DNA from: Methanocorpusculum parvum
GTDB lineage: Archaea; Halobacteriota; Methanomicrobia; Methanomicrobiales; Methanocorpusculaceae
Direction: 5' to 3'
NCBI GenBank assembly: GCA_002287215.1
Contig: LMVO01000010.1
Location: forward strand, 1-40,466
Length of the DNA: 40,466 nt
Shown here piece after piece: positions 16,006 to 25,483 of this stretch (position 1 is the first letter of the stretch; every line of letters starts with the position of its first letter). Made by a program: the position numbers and the translations under genes. The notes under the pieces were generated by a model, which had not been told where the DNA came from, made no database searches, and worked only from the letters and a program-made list of their open reading frames with translations.

Positions 16006-16669
16006 CTTCGACTTCGTCCCGGGTGTTTTTGAGAACGATCTTCGGCTCATCCTCCTCTTCATCCAGCGTGATGACCGCATAATTCCCGTTGTATGCCGGT
16101 CCGGGATTCACGCAGATACGCCGTTCCAGTTCACAGATCCCTTTCTGCTCATGGATATGCCCGCAGCAGATGATGTCGAACTCTTTGACGATCTTTGCGA
16201 TCGGGAACGCTCCGACATGCACATCCGGGGCGACCTCGTCCAGGGCGCCAAACGGCGGCGCGTGGGTGACGAGGATGTTCCACCGGTTCTTTCCTGTTTT
16301 GGCGGCGACTTCTTTGACGATCGCCGTCAGCTCCTCTTCGGTGTGTTCGAACGGTGTGGAAAACGGCGTGGCATTGGACCCGCCGATCCCCGAAATGGTG
16401 ATATTCCCAAGATCGATGCTTTTTCTGTGGATCAAAATCGCGTCGGAAGCTTCGAGGACAGGGATGATGTCCCGGTTGTCACAGTTTCCGGGAATCACGA
16501 ACGTCGGGGCCGGAATATCTTCCATGAACGGTATCACGCCGTCGAGCGTCTGGCCGAGATCGGTGACATCTCCGCCGATAAGTACATAATCCGGACTCTC
16601 TCTATTGAAGATCTCATAGACGGTGTCGAACTTCCCGTGGATATCGGTGATAAACACAATGTCAGTCAT
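15992..16669 (-). CDS. Calcineurin-like metallophosphoesterase
   Basis: 225 residues. The metal-binding motifs occur in order: FITDIHGK (D-x-H), IGGDVTD, PGNCDN, VTHAPPFGALDE and GHIHEQKG. This is the compact bacterial/archaeal phosphodiesterase type similar to YfcE-like proteins. The substrate is not predictable. The C-terminal ENTRDEVEVTEE tail is acidic. It converges with the UDG-like gene and is divergent from the RPA-associated gene. Confidence 0.9.
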   Translation of the reverse strand: MTDIVFITDIHGKFDTVYEIFNRESPDYVLIGGDVTDLGQTLDGVIPFMEDIPAPTFVIPGNCDNRDIIPVLEASDAILIHRKSIDLGNITISGIGGSNATPFSTPFEHTEEELTAIVKEVAAKTGKNRWNILVTHAPPFGALDEVAPDVHVGAFPIAKIVKEFDIICCGHIHEQKGICELERRICVNPGPAYNGNYAVITLDEEEDEPKIVLKNTRDEVEVTEE

Positions 16670-16788
16670 TAGTTGTATATATCCCGGTCATAGGATATGA
16701 ACTTTCTAAATCATGGGCCCGTGATGAGTTCGGGCAATATATCCCCCTCGGTCGGTTTAATGCTCCCTCAAACCAAATAATAGAAGGA

Positions 16789-17487
16789 ATGGACACCCCC
16801 AATACCGGACTTCTCCCGGCATCCTGTATATTCGCCGGCGAACTCACGCATGCAGCGGAAGCGGAGACTGGATTTACGACCCCGTTCGGCATATTCTCCC
16901 CCAAAATATTTCTGATAGGCACCCTCACCGAAAAAATTCTCCGGGACGAAAAGATCTCGTCCCTTCGCATCAGCGACCCGACCGGGGTGTTTTCCTGCTC
17001 CATGAGCTGGCAGAACACCGCTCTCCTCAAAACAGCAGACGAGATCGAGGCCCCTTCGTTCGTGGCCGTATTTGGCACCGTCAGGTTTCGCAAATACGCA
17101 GGCAGAACGTTTCTCGAGATCGTTCCGGAGGTCATCACCCCCTCGACCCGCGAGGCCCGGGACGCCTGGATCGTAAGCACCGCCGAGTCCGCGATCCCCA
17201 GGCTCGAAAACTCCCCGCCGTCCGATCTCAGGAAAGAAGTTGCCGGCAAGATCAGCGCCGCTCTCTCCTCCGTGCGCCCGCCCGGGCCGAAAGAGGAGGT
17301 CACGAACGAAAAGATCCTCGATATCATCTCCTCCCTATCCGAAAAGAAAGGAGCCCGGATACTCGACGTCATCGCCCGTTTAAGTTCCCTCGGTCTCGAC
17401 GAGAAGTCAGCGAAGATGCGTCTTGGCATGCTGATGGAAGAAGGGGAATGCTACACTCCGACGACCGAGTTCATCAAAATCGCCTGA
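16789..17487 (+). CDS. RPA-associated OB-fold protein (COG3390-like)
   Basis: 232 residues. Residues about 40-130 form an OB-fold (IFLIGTLTEKIL, LRISDPTGVFSCSM, APSFVAVFGTVRF, GRTFLEIVPEVI). The C-terminal part contains a winged-helix-like segment (ILDIISSLSEKKGARILDVI and LGMLMEEGECYTP). This combination and its neighbours resemble archaeal RPA-associated proteins, which in haloarchaea are co-transcribed with RPA and a calcineurin-like phosphoesterase. GAAGGA directly precedes the ATG. The stop is 2 bases before the start of the next phosphoesterase gene. A role in single-stranded DNA binding during repair is inferred. Confidence 0.72.
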   Translation: MDTPNTGLLPASCIFAGELTHAAEAETGFTTPFGIFSPKIFLIGTLTEKILRDEKISSLRISDPTGVFSCSMSWQNTALLKTADEIEAPSFVAVFGTVRFRKYAGRTFLEIVPEVITPSTREARDAWIVSTAESAIPRLENSPPSDLRKEVAGKISAALSSVRPPGPKEEVTNEKILDIISSLSEKKGARILDVIARLSSLGLDEKSAKMRLGMLMEEGECYTPTTEFIKIA

Positions 17488-17489
17488 TC

Positions 17490-18245
17490 ATGCAGCCGGA
17501 ATTTTATGCAGACGGGCCCGCGGTCCTCATCGAGAGGCAGGAGCGTTCTCTGGTGATCGCCGACCCTCACTTCGGCGTCGAGGCCGACCTTCACCGGCAT
17601 GGTCTGCACTTTCAGAGTTCGACCGATTCGCGTCTGGCGAGACTGCTTGCCGTCATCGAACAGGCCGATCCAGATTACCTGATCGTGCTCGGCGATCTCA
17701 AGCATATGATCCCGTACGTCACCTACCAGGAACGGACCGAGATGCCCGAGGTCCTCAGAAAGATCCGGAGGGAGACCACATTCCGGCTCGCTCCCGGAAA
17801 TCACGACACCGGTCTTGAACAGTATCTCGAAAAGGATGAACTCCTCCCGATGAACGGGGCCCTGATCGACGGAACTGGCTATTTCCACGGCCATACGATC
17901 CCGGATTCTTCCCTCCTCGGTCACCTGATCCTGTGCGGTCATCACCACCCGGTCGTGAACATCTACGATGCCGTCGGCTGTTCACTTCGCGGAACGCCGG
18001 GTTATCTGCTTGCCGAGATCGACCCTTCGGTCTGGGGACCGGCGCCTGCCGACCCGACCCGTGTCCTGCTCGTTCCGGCATTCTATGAACTTGCCGGAGG
18101 GATGGACATCCGGCTGATCCCGGGCGGCAGGATCTCTCCAATTGCCAAGGCTATTTTGACTGAAACCGCCGAGGTGTTCCTGAAAGACGGAACATACGTC
18201 GCGCCGTTTGCGGAACTCCGCCCCGATCCTCTGGAGCGAGCATGA
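17490..18245 (+). CDS. Calcineurin-like phosphoesterase (COG1407-like)
   Basis: 251 residues from ATG 17490, chosen because an upstream in-frame ATG (17448) would overlap the previous gene by 40 bases and add non-conserved residues. Motifs: VIADPHFGVE, VLGDLKHM, APGNHD and CGHHHPVV, with a regular ERQERSLVIADPHFG start. Proteins of this group are found with RPA-associated and helicase genes in archaea, as here. It follows the OB-fold gene by 2 bases and overlaps the Lhr gene by 4 (ATGA). This points to a three-gene DNA-repair operon. Confidence 0.88.
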   Translation: MQPEFYADGPAVLIERQERSLVIADPHFGVEADLHRHGLHFQSSTDSRLARLLAVIEQADPDYLIVLGDLKHMIPYVTYQERTEMPEVLRKIRRETTFRLAPGNHDTGLEQYLEKDELLPMNGALIDGTGYFHGHTIPDSSLLGHLILCGHHHPVVNIYDAVGCSLRGTPGYLLAEIDPSVWGPAPADPTRVLLVPAFYELAGGMDIRLIPGGRISPIAKAILTETAEVFLKDGTYVAPFAELRPDPLERA

Positions 18246-20953
18246 CATCCGCGATCCAGGAACTCAAAGATTCTCTTCACCCGAAACTCCGGGCCGTTTT
18301 GGAAAAGCGGGGATTTGATGAGTTCTCCGAGATCCAGATGCGTGCGGTCCCAAAACTCATCTCCGGGATCAACGCGATCCTGATCGCGCCGACCGGAACG
18401 GGAAAAACCGAGAGTGCGCTTTTGCCGGTTTTCCATCACATGCTCACCGATCCGCTGCCCGAAGGGTTTTCGGCACTCTACATCACGCCGCTTCGGTCCC
18501 TCAACCGGGACATGATGAACCGGCTGGAGTGGTGGGGGGCAGAACTCGGGCTGAAGATCTCGGTCCGGCATGGTGACACGACTCAGACCGACCGGCGAAA
18601 ACAGGCGACCCATCCGCCCGATCTTTTGATCACGACGCCCGAGAGTCTGCAGGCGATGATGATGGGAAAAGTGCTCCGCAAACATCTTGCGGCAGTCCGC
18701 TACGTCATCGTCGATGAGATCCACGAGCTTGCCGACGGAAAACGCGGCGCCCAGCTCTCCGTTGCGCTCGAACGGGTCGCCGAACTCGCCGGCGAGTTTC
18801 AGCGGATCGGGATCTCGGCAACCGTCGGGAACCCCGAGGTCGTCGGCCGGTTCCTCTGCGGGAAACGTCCATGCACGATCGTGCAGGTCCCTGTCGCCAA
18901 AACCCTCGACCTTTCCGTGAAGTTTGCCGGCGAGTCGTTTGGCGACCAGACGAAGCTGATCGAAAAATGCATCGACGCCCACACCTCGACCCTTGTTTTC
19001 ACGAACACCCGTAGCGTCGCCGAGGCGATAGGCCATGCTCTTCTCCCCCGCGGGGACACGGATGTTCATCACGGATCCCTCTCCCGCGAGGTCAGGATCG
19101 ATGCCGAGGACAAGTTCCGTGCCGGAATGACGCGGGGAATGATCTGCACCTCCTCGATGGAGCTTGGGATCGATATCGGACAGATCGATCATGTCATCCA
19201 GTTCAACTCGCCGCGTGAGGTCGCCCGCCTTATGCAGAGAACAGGCAGAGCCGGTCATCAGATCCATGCCACCTCGAAAGGCATGATCCTTGCGACCGGG
19301 TTCGACGATATCTTAGAGTCGATGGTGATCGTCAGCAAGGCGATGAGCAATCAGCCGGAGAACATCCGCCCGCACATCAATGCCGCAGATGTGATCGCGA
19401 ACCAGATAGCAGCCCTCGCTGTAGAACGCGGCGAGATCGCGATCGAAAAGATCGAGCAGATCTTTTCCCGGAGCTTCTGCTTTGAAAATGCCGGCCCGCT
19501 GATCCGGGAAGTGATCGCCGGGATGGAGAAACATTACCTGATCCGGACCGAAAACGGCATGGTGATCACGAAGTCCCGGGCACGCAAGTATCTCTCGCTG
19601 AATCTTTCGATGATCGCGGATGAGAAGAAGAGCATGATCTTCGATGTGGTCTCGAGAAAACCGGTCGGGACCCTGGACGAGTCGTTTGTGATCAGCTGGA
19701 TCTCGTCGGGCGCCGTGTTCGTTGCCCGGGGACGGATATGGCGGGTCCTCGACATCGATGAGGATCGGATCATGGTCGAGCCGGCGAAGAACGTGAAAGG
19801 AGAACTCCCGTCCTGGGAGGGCGAGCAGATCCCGGTGCCTTTTACGGTCGCGACCGAGGTCGGGAGACTGCGCCGTCTGCAGAACTTCGATGAGTACCGT
19901 GCGGATGAGAAGTCCGTCCGCTTTGCAAAAAAGGTCCTTTCCGAGATGAAAAAGAACCGGTCTATAACGGCGACGGACAAGCTGATCGTTCTGGAGGATT
20001 CGGACGAGGGGGTCGTGGTGAATCTGTGCGGAGGGCACAAGGTGAACGAGACGATCGGGCGGGTCCTCTCGATCCTGCTTTCTGCAAGATACGGGACGTC
20101 GGTCGGGATCGAGACGAATGCCTACCGGATCCTTCTCCGGCTCCCGCAGTTTCTGCGGGCCCCGGACGTGGAGGAGGTCCTCCTCTCTCTCGAACCGGAA
20201 CATCTGGAAGCGATTTTGATCCTTGCGCTGAAAAAAACGGCTCTGTACAAATGGAAACTCGTGCAGATCGCAAAAAAGTTCGGAGCGATCGACGCGGACG
20301 CGGATTATGAAAAGATCAGTATGAACCGTCTTCTCGATCTGTTCGACGGGACGGTGATCGAGAAAGAAGCATTCCGCGAACTGTTCTTCTCGAGCATGGA
20401 TGTGGCGTCCGCGAAGACCGTTGTCGCGATGCTGAAAAACCATGAGATGGAGACGAAGACGAGCCGGCTGTCGATCATCGGAGCGGAGGGACTCTTCACG
20501 GGCCGGGATGTGGTCGTGCCGCCGGGGGAGGATCAGGCGATTATTGAGAGCGTGAAGCATAGGATCGATGAGCAGGATGTGATCCTTGCCTGTATGCACT
20601 GCAGGAAATGGAAGTCGAAGACGAAGGTCGCGAGGGTCCCGGATCAGCCGGAGTGTCCGGTCTGCGGCGCCCGTCTGATCGCGGCGCTGAAGCCTTACGA
20701 GGAGCCGGCGTTTGCGGCCCTGAAAAAGAAGACCCTCTCGACGGAGGAGCGGGAGGCGGAGACCAGGATGATGCGGAACGCGAACATGGTTCTTTCCAGC
20801 GGGAAAAAGGCCGTTTTAGCACTGGCCGGCCGCGGCGTGGGTCCGGAGGCGGCGGCCCGGATCCTGAACACGTTTGCGACCGGCGATAACTTTTACCGGG
20901 AGATCCTGAAAGCGGAACGCAAGTTCGTGCAGACGCATAAATACTGGGGGTGA
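18242..20953 (+). CDS. lhr: Lhr-like superfamily 2 helicase
   Basis: 903 residues, typical for an Lhr core. Motifs: P-loop APTGTGKTES (about 49-58), TPLRSLNRDM (Ia), TTPESLQAMM, DEIHEL (Walker B), SATVGN (III), LVFTNTRSVAE (IV), MELGIDIG (V) and QRTGRAGH (VI). A winged-helix and Lhr-specific region follows. Near residues 783-808 are paired cysteines, CMHC and CPVC, a zinc ribbon. Lhr enzymes unwind DNA and RNA-DNA forks during repair. It is the last gene of the RPA-associated operon and is followed by a hairpin that may end transcription. Confidence 0.93.
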   Translation: MTSAIQELKDSLHPKLRAVLEKRGFDEFSEIQMRAVPKLISGINAILIAPTGTGKTESALLPVFHHMLTDPLPEGFSALYITPLRSLNRDMMNRLEWWGAELGLKISVRHGDTTQTDRRKQATHPPDLLITTPESLQAMMMGKVLRKHLAAVRYVIVDEIHELADGKRGAQLSVALERVAELAGEFQRIGISATVGNPEVVGRFLCGKRPCTIVQVPVAKTLDLSVKFAGESFGDQTKLIEKCIDAHTSTLVFTNTRSVAEAIGHALLPRGDTDVHHGSLSREVRIDAEDKFRAGMTRGMICTSSMELGIDIGQIDHVIQFNSPREVARLMQRTGRAGHQIHATSKGMILATGFDDILESMVIVSKAMSNQPENIRPHINAADVIANQIAALAVERGEIAIEKIEQIFSRSFCFENAGPLIREVIAGMEKHYLIRTENGMVITKSRARKYLSLNLSMIADEKKSMIFDVVSRKPVGTLDESFVISWISSGAVFVARGRIWRVLDIDEDRIMVEPAKNVKGELPSWEGEQIPVPFTVATEVGRLRRLQNFDEYRADEKSVRFAKKVLSEMKKNRSITATDKLIVLEDSDEGVVVNLCGGHKVNETIGRVLSILLSARYGTSVGIETNAYRILLRLPQFLRAPDVEEVLLSLEPEHLEAILILALKKTALYKWKLVQIAKKFGAIDADADYEKISMNRLLDLFDGTVIEKEAFRELFFSSMDVASAKTVVAMLKNHEMETKTSRLSIIGAEGLFTGRDVVVPPGEDQAIIESVKHRIDEQDVILACMHCRKWKSKTKVARVPDQPECPVCGARLIAALKPYEEPAFAALKKKTLSTEEREAETRMMRNANMVLSSGKKAVLALAGRGVGPEAAARILNTFATGDNFYREILKAERKFVQTHKYWG

Positions 20954-20961
20954 AGGGGGAG

Positions 20962-20984
20962 GGCGGTTTCCACCCGAAACCGCC
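20962..20984 (+). terminator. Hairpin after the Lhr gene
   Basis: A 9-pair perfect stem GGCGGTTTC/GAAACCGCC with loop CACCC starts 8 bases after the stop codon. It is followed by CTTTCAGGCTTTTGTTTCC. The strong stem and moderate T content suit a transcription end or RNA-processing site. Confidence 0.5.
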
Positions 20985-21056
20985 GCCCTTTCAGGCTTTT
21001 GTTTCCTGCTCTCTCAATTATCTATTTGTCCCATCACCGCCAAACATATATAACCA

Positions 21057-21917
21057 ATGCCCATAGATGCAGACATTATAAAATCCCTCCATAAATACGA
21101 AATACGTATCCTCCATGCCCTTGAGCGGATGATGAAACATTACCGCTGGGTCCCTGAAGACGATCTTCGGGCCGCCGTCAAACTCTCCCCTCCGGAAATG
21201 AAATATCGTCTCGGCAACCTCATCCACCGGGACCTCATCCGCTCCGACTCCGTCCCCTATAAAGGCTACACCCTCGTTTTCGCCGGCTACGACGCCCTCG
21301 CTTTATCCGACCTCGCCGGCAAAAAAACCATCTCCGCTCTCGGCAGCATGATCGGTGTCGGCAAAGAATCCGAGATCTACGAAGCGCTTGGTTTCGGCGT
21401 CGTTATCCTCAAACTCCATAAAGTCGGCCAGCGATCCTTCCAGACCCTCAAAACCAACCGGGAATACATGCCTGGCGAAGGACACTGTCCCTGGATATTC
21501 GCCTCCGCACGATCCGCCGAACGCGAATACGAAGCGCTCAAAGCCTTAAACGGCAAAGTCAGCGTCCCCGTCCCGATCGACATCAACCGGCATGTCATCG
21601 TCATGTCGCAGATCCCCGGCGCCAACCTCCTCCGCTGCGTTCTGGAAGACCCTGACACCATCTATGCCGACATCCTGACCGAAGTCAAAAAAGCCTACTC
21701 CGCCGGATTCATCCACGGAGACCTCTCCGAGTACAACATCATGACCGACGGCCAGCTCGTCTGGCTCATCGACTGGCCCCAGTGGATCCCCCCGACCCAT
21801 CAGAACGCCGACGCGACCCTCCGCCACGACCTCGAGACCGTCATCACCTACTTCGCAAAGAAATACCAGACGACCTATGATTTAGAAGAGGCGGTACGTT
21901 TCGTAACGACCCCATGA
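21057..21917 (+). CDS. rio2: RIO2 serine/threonine protein kinase
   Basis: 286 residues, the usual archaeal RIO2 length. Residues 1-90 are the RIO2-specific winged helix (YRWVPEDDLRAAVKLSPPEM, RLGNLIHRDLI). The kinase part has the nucleotide loop GVGKESEIYEA, the lysine in VVILKLHKVG, the catalytic loop HGDLSEYN and the metal-binding IDWPQW. RIO2 acts in maturation of the small ribosomal subunit. The first ATG is retained because the winged helix needs it. It overlaps the DUF460 gene by 4 bases. Confidence 0.95.
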   Translation: MPIDADIIKSLHKYEIRILHALERMMKHYRWVPEDDLRAAVKLSPPEMKYRLGNLIHRDLIRSDSVPYKGYTLVFAGYDALALSDLAGKKTISALGSMIGVGKESEIYEALGFGVVILKLHKVGQRSFQTLKTNREYMPGEGHCPWIFASARSAEREYEALKALNGKVSVPVPIDINRHVIVMSQIPGANLLRCVLEDPDTIYADILTEVKKAYSAGFIHGDLSEYNIMTDGQLVWLIDWPQWIPPTHQNADATLRHDLETVITYFAKKYQTTYDLEEAVRFVTTP

Positions 21918-24226
21918 CCCAGCTTGTATTCGGTATCGACATGATCAGACGATCCGCCGGCCCCGTCTCCGACGCCGTATACGGTCTCGTCCGCGTGACC
22001 GACTCCCGGATCGAGTCCGAAGAGCGGGACCTGACCTTTTCCCGGCTCCTGCATCTCATCGAAACGGAACGCCCGGCCCTCGTCGCCGCCGGCTCACTTC
22101 AGGATGTTGCCCCCGACAACACCGCTCTTTTTCAGATAACCGACGCACTTCCCTATGAGACCAGACTTGTCAGGATCATCGGCAATGGTCCGGCCGTTTC
22201 GCTATCCCAGGCAGCTGCAAAATACAACCTCAGATTCGACAAAAGCAACCGCATGGAGGCTGCCAAGACCTCCGCGCTGATAGCATCCTTCGGCGGCGGC
22301 GAGGAGGTCAGGGTCTGGGCGGGGGAGACCTCCGTCACCGTTTCGCCGGCCCGTGCTCTGATCCGCATCCACAGGAACCGGCGTGCCAGGCGCATGCTTG
22401 GTCCGGTCATGTCCGTCTCCCGAAAGATCGAGGCCGACCTTCTGGCCAAAGGACTCATGTTCGTCTCCTCCCTCTCCCGGTCGTCCAAAGGGGACCGGGG
22501 CGCCCGGTTCACCGTCTCCGCTCCCCGTCATGAGGTCCCGGTCACCTCCGGACGATCCGGCGGCGTGAAGATCCATGTCGCCGGAACCCGCAGGGATCTC
22601 CCTGAGTTCGTCCCTCTCACGGCAAAACCGCCGTACCTGATTGTCGGGATCGACCCCGGAACGACCGTCGGGATCGCCGCGCTCGATCTTGAAGGTGATC
22701 TGGTCAGTCTTTCCAGTTCGCGTGCGCTCGGTCAGGCCGAGATCATATCCGCGATCCTCTCCGTCGGACGCCCCGTTCTCATTGCGACCGACAAATCCGA
22801 GATGCCGTTTGCAGTCGAAAAGGTCAGGCGGGCGTTTTCCGCTGCCGCCTGGACTCCCGGAAAGGATGTCCTGATCAAAGAAAAATATGATCTCGCCGAA
22901 GGGTATGACTTTTCCAACGATCATGAACGCGACGCCCTCTCGGCGGCGGTCTCTGCATACCGCAGCTATGCGAACAAGTTCGAATCGGTTCAAAAACGCG
23001 TGCCGCCGGGAACCGATATCGATCTGGTCCGCGCCGGGATCATTCGCGGCCTCTCTCTTGAGCAGATCCTCGAAACGCTGAAGCATCCAAAAGACCTGCC
23101 CGACGAACCGGTGATCATCGAAGAAGAGCCCGTCCCTGATGAAAAGGATGAGCGCATCCAAAAACTCGAAGAATCGGTCGCCAAACTCAGAAAACTCGTC
23201 GGCAGTCTTTCTGAAGAGGTCGAGGTGAAAGACAAGGCGATCGCAGCTCTGCAAAAACGGCTGGTTCTGGAACGGGACGAGCGGGAGACGAAGATCCTCT
23301 CTTCTGAAGAGGTCTCCTCCCGGGAAGAAGAGCTCGCCCAGGTCAAAAAAGCGCTCAGGAAAGAGGAACGGCGAAGCAGAACGCTTCGGGTCCGTCTGGA
23401 ACGGATGAAGCATTTCATCTCCCTGCAGGCCGGAGACGGCTGCACTGCCCTCAAAGTTCTCCAGCTTCTTGCAAAAGATCATGTGAAAAGTCTCGACGAT
23501 GAGATGGGGGTCGGCGAAGAGGACATCCTGTATGTTCTCACGATCGACGGATGGGGGCGATCGGTCATCCGCGATCTTGCGGAGGCAAAGATCGGGGCGG
23601 TGATCCTGCCGCGGCTCACCTATCAGCGGGCGCAAAGCCAGCATCTGATCGAGGAGTTCCGCGAGGCGGACATTCCTATCCTGGACGGAGCGAACCTCTC
23701 GCCCCGGGTGAAGGGAAAGATCGGCGTGGTGGACACTGCGGCGTTCGAGTCTGCTCTTGCCGATTGGAAAACGACCCAGGAAGTTTACAAAAACGAGAAG
23801 AAGATCGGCGAGATCCGCGGGATGGTGGAGGAGTATCAGGTGGAACGGGTGAAGGATGTGCGGGAAAAAGGGATCGATCCGTCTCTGGTATTCGAAGTCG
23901 AGCGGCCAAAACCCGAGGTCCGCCCTGCTCCTCCTGTTCCTGAAAAACCGTCTGCCGTGTTCAGACCAAAACCTCTCCCGCCGGCAGAAAAGCCTGCCCC
24001 GAGAGAAAAACCCGTCTCCCGGCCCGCGGAAAAATCAGTGCCCAAACCGGGTCCGGTCCGCCCGGTCCCTTCGGCGCCCAAACCCGCAGCAAAACCTGCT
24101 CCGAAAAAGGAAAAGCCGGTGAAACGATCCGCTCCGCCCGGCCCGGAAACCGGCTCAGCGGAAAAAATACTGTTCGGGGTGCTCTCCGAGTACCGCGAAG
24201 AGCGTAAAAAGGAGCTGAAAAAGTAA
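21914..24226 (+). CDS. DUF460 protein with RNase H-like domain, coiled coil and Pro/Lys-rich tail
   Basis: 770 residues. An N-terminal domain begins LVFGIDMIRRSAG. A second RNase H-like segment, VGIDPGTTVGIAALD, lies near residues 243-257 and carries the G-x-D-x-G pattern. A long coiled coil spans about 405-510. A small alpha/beta domain follows (VLTIDGWGRSVIRDL, VILPRLTY). Residues about 660-750 are rich in Pro, Lys and Ala (KPAPREKPVSRPAEKSVPKP). DUF460 proteins are archaeal and uncharacterised. The RNase H-like fold suggests nucleic-acid processing. Overlaps with rio2 (4 bases) and thiL (1 base) imply one operon. Confidence 0.85.
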   Translation: MTQLVFGIDMIRRSAGPVSDAVYGLVRVTDSRIESEERDLTFSRLLHLIETERPALVAAGSLQDVAPDNTALFQITDALPYETRLVRIIGNGPAVSLSQAAAKYNLRFDKSNRMEAAKTSALIASFGGGEEVRVWAGETSVTVSPARALIRIHRNRRARRMLGPVMSVSRKIEADLLAKGLMFVSSLSRSSKGDRGARFTVSAPRHEVPVTSGRSGGVKIHVAGTRRDLPEFVPLTAKPPYLIVGIDPGTTVGIAALDLEGDLVSLSSSRALGQAEIISAILSVGRPVLIATDKSEMPFAVEKVRRAFSAAAWTPGKDVLIKEKYDLAEGYDFSNDHERDALSAAVSAYRSYANKFESVQKRVPPGTDIDLVRAGIIRGLSLEQILETLKHPKDLPDEPVIIEEEPVPDEKDERIQKLEESVAKLRKLVGSLSEEVEVKDKAIAALQKRLVLERDERETKILSSEEVSSREEELAQVKKALRKEERRSRTLRVRLERMKHFISLQAGDGCTALKVLQLLAKDHVKSLDDEMGVGEEDILYVLTIDGWGRSVIRDLAEAKIGAVILPRLTYQRAQSQHLIEEFREADIPILDGANLSPRVKGKIGVVDTAAFESALADWKTTQEVYKNEKKIGEIRGMVEEYQVERVKDVREKGIDPSLVFEVERPKPEVRPAPPVPEKPSAVFRPKPLPPAEKPAPREKPVSRPAEKSVPKPGPVRPVPSAPKPAAKPAPKKEKPVKRSAPPGPETGSAEKILFGVLSEYREERKKELKK

Positions 24227-25086
24227 TGGATGACCGTTCTCTTCTTGATTCCATCCGTCATCTGATCGGTGAAGACGAGACCGCGGACGACTGCGCCGGT
24301 TTCGACCTTTCAGACGGCAGGATCCTTGTATCCAGCACCGACATGCTGCATGAGACGACCGACTTCCCAAAAGGCATGACCGAGTTCGAAAAAGGATGGA
24401 TGAGCGCCGCCGTCACGCTTTCGGATATCGCGAGCTGCGGGGCGCAGCCTATCCAGCTCCTGGTCGCGGTCGGACTGGACGACCCCGCCCGTCTCGTTCC
24501 TTTCATGGAAGGCGCCGTCGCCTGCGCAGAAAGTGTCGGGGCAAAGGTCGCCGGCGGGGATATCGACAGTCATACCGAGTTGACCGTTGTCACCACCGGG
24601 TTTGGGATCGTGGAAAGATCCTGCTGCTGCAGAAGGACCGGCGCATCGCCCGGCGATCTGGTCTGCATCACCGGGACACCGGGTCTTGCCATGGCGGCGC
24701 TCGAAGGGGACGAACGGTACAGGAAAAATCTGCTCACCCCGGTCCCGCAGGTAAAAGCCGGGCAGAAGATCGCACGCGCCAAAGCTTCCTCGATGATGGA
24801 CATCTCAGACGGTCTGGCGATCTCGCTTTACGATATGGCGCAGGCGTCCGGCGTTGGATTCGTCCTCGATTCCAAGAATTTCAACCTTCCGGATGTCTGT
24901 TCCGGCTCCGCACGCGAGTATTATTTATACGGCGGCGGGGACTTCGGTCTTTTGTTCTGTATACCGCCGGCGTGTTTATCGGCTCTTGATACGGATTATA
25001 CCGTCATCGGAACGGTTGTCTCAGAAAAAGGGGTGTGGTGCGACGGGGATCCTGTCGAAAAGCGGGGATATGCTCATTCCTGGTGA
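24226..25086 (+). CDS. thiL: Thiamine-monophosphate kinase
   Basis: 286 residues. It phosphorylates thiamine phosphate to thiamine pyrophosphate with ATP. Signatures: DDCAGFDLSDGRILVSSTDM (a variant of GDDAA...TDM), GWMSAAVTLSDIASCGAQP (metal/ATP-binding), KVAGGDIDSH, SSMMDISDGLAISLYDMA, and the C-terminal YGGGDFGLLF (variant of the GGEDYEL motif). The protein is slightly short for ThiL. It shares one base with the preceding stop codon (TAATG). Its 3' end overlaps the convergent UPF0146 gene by 13 bases. Confidence 0.88.
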   Translation: MDDRSLLDSIRHLIGEDETADDCAGFDLSDGRILVSSTDMLHETTDFPKGMTEFEKGWMSAAVTLSDIASCGAQPIQLLVAVGLDDPARLVPFMEGAVACAESVGAKVAGGDIDSHTELTVVTTGFGIVERSCCCRRTGASPGDLVCITGTPGLAMAALEGDERYRKNLLTPVPQVKAGQKIARAKASSMMDISDGLAISLYDMAQASGVGFVLDSKNFNLPDVCSGSAREYYLYGGGDFGLLFCIPPACLSALDTDYTVIGTVVSEKGVWCDGDPVEKRGYAHSW

Positions 25087-25472
25087 GAACGCACATACCG
25101 GTGGAGCATAACGCCTTTTACATCGATTCGCTCCCCGCCGTTTTCATACAGCTCAAAACCCAGATGATACACGATCAGATCGGCGTTCACGCAGGAAGCA
25201 AGCTCGATCAGCGCTGGGACGATCTCCGTTCCCGGGCGGATCGCGTAGATAACGTCTGCGGAATAGAGTGACAACGTCGGCTCGACACAGTCATCGACGA
25301 CCGCAGGGACCGGGCAGCCGGGATATGCGTGGACATCCGTACACAGGATCGGCACGCCGGCAGCCTTCACGATCTCCGCCGCGACGGTTTTTCCGCCGAA
25401 CCCCACCTCAACGGCTGAGCGGTAATTCGCCGCGATGTAGCGTCCGACCGCGGTCTCGATACTGTTTCTCAT
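25074..25472 (-). CDS. UPF0146 family protein
   Basis: 132 residues from ATG 25472. The longer frame upstream would run through the neighbouring promoter. The sequence reads MRNSIETAVGRYIAANY, AVEVGFGGKTVAAEI, LCTDVH, and DVIYAIRPGTEIVPALIELA, a small Rossmann-like fold of a family conserved in archaea and of unknown function. The VEVGFGG turn resembles the SAM-binding loop of methyltransferases, so a nucleotide or SAM ligand is possible. It is divergent from the archaemetzincin gene, with 46 bases between the starts. Confidence 0.82.
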   Translation of the reverse strand: MRNSIETAVGRYIAANYRSAVEVGFGGKTVAAEIVKAAGVPILCTDVHAYPGCPVPAVVDDCVEPTLSLYSADVIYAIRPGTEIVPALIELASCVNADLIVYHLGFELYENGGERIDVKGVMLHRYVRSHQE

Positions 25473-25483
25473 AGAATGAGGTA

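Noticed and set aside
19313..20599. 428-codon antisense frame inside the Lhr gene
   Set aside because: It lies opposite a well-supported helicase gene, is full of Arg, His and Asp as expected from GC-rich antisense reading, and has no recognisable motif.
21044..21052. TATA box for rio2 (CATATATAA)
   Set aside because: It ends only 4 bases before the chosen ATG, so transcription would begin inside the gene. The N-terminal winged helix needs that ATG. It is probably a chance AT run.
22202..23644. 480-codon antisense frame inside the DUF460 gene
   Set aside because: Same reason: shadow of a real gene with biased composition. The DUF460 frame has overlaps with both neighbours and clear motifs.
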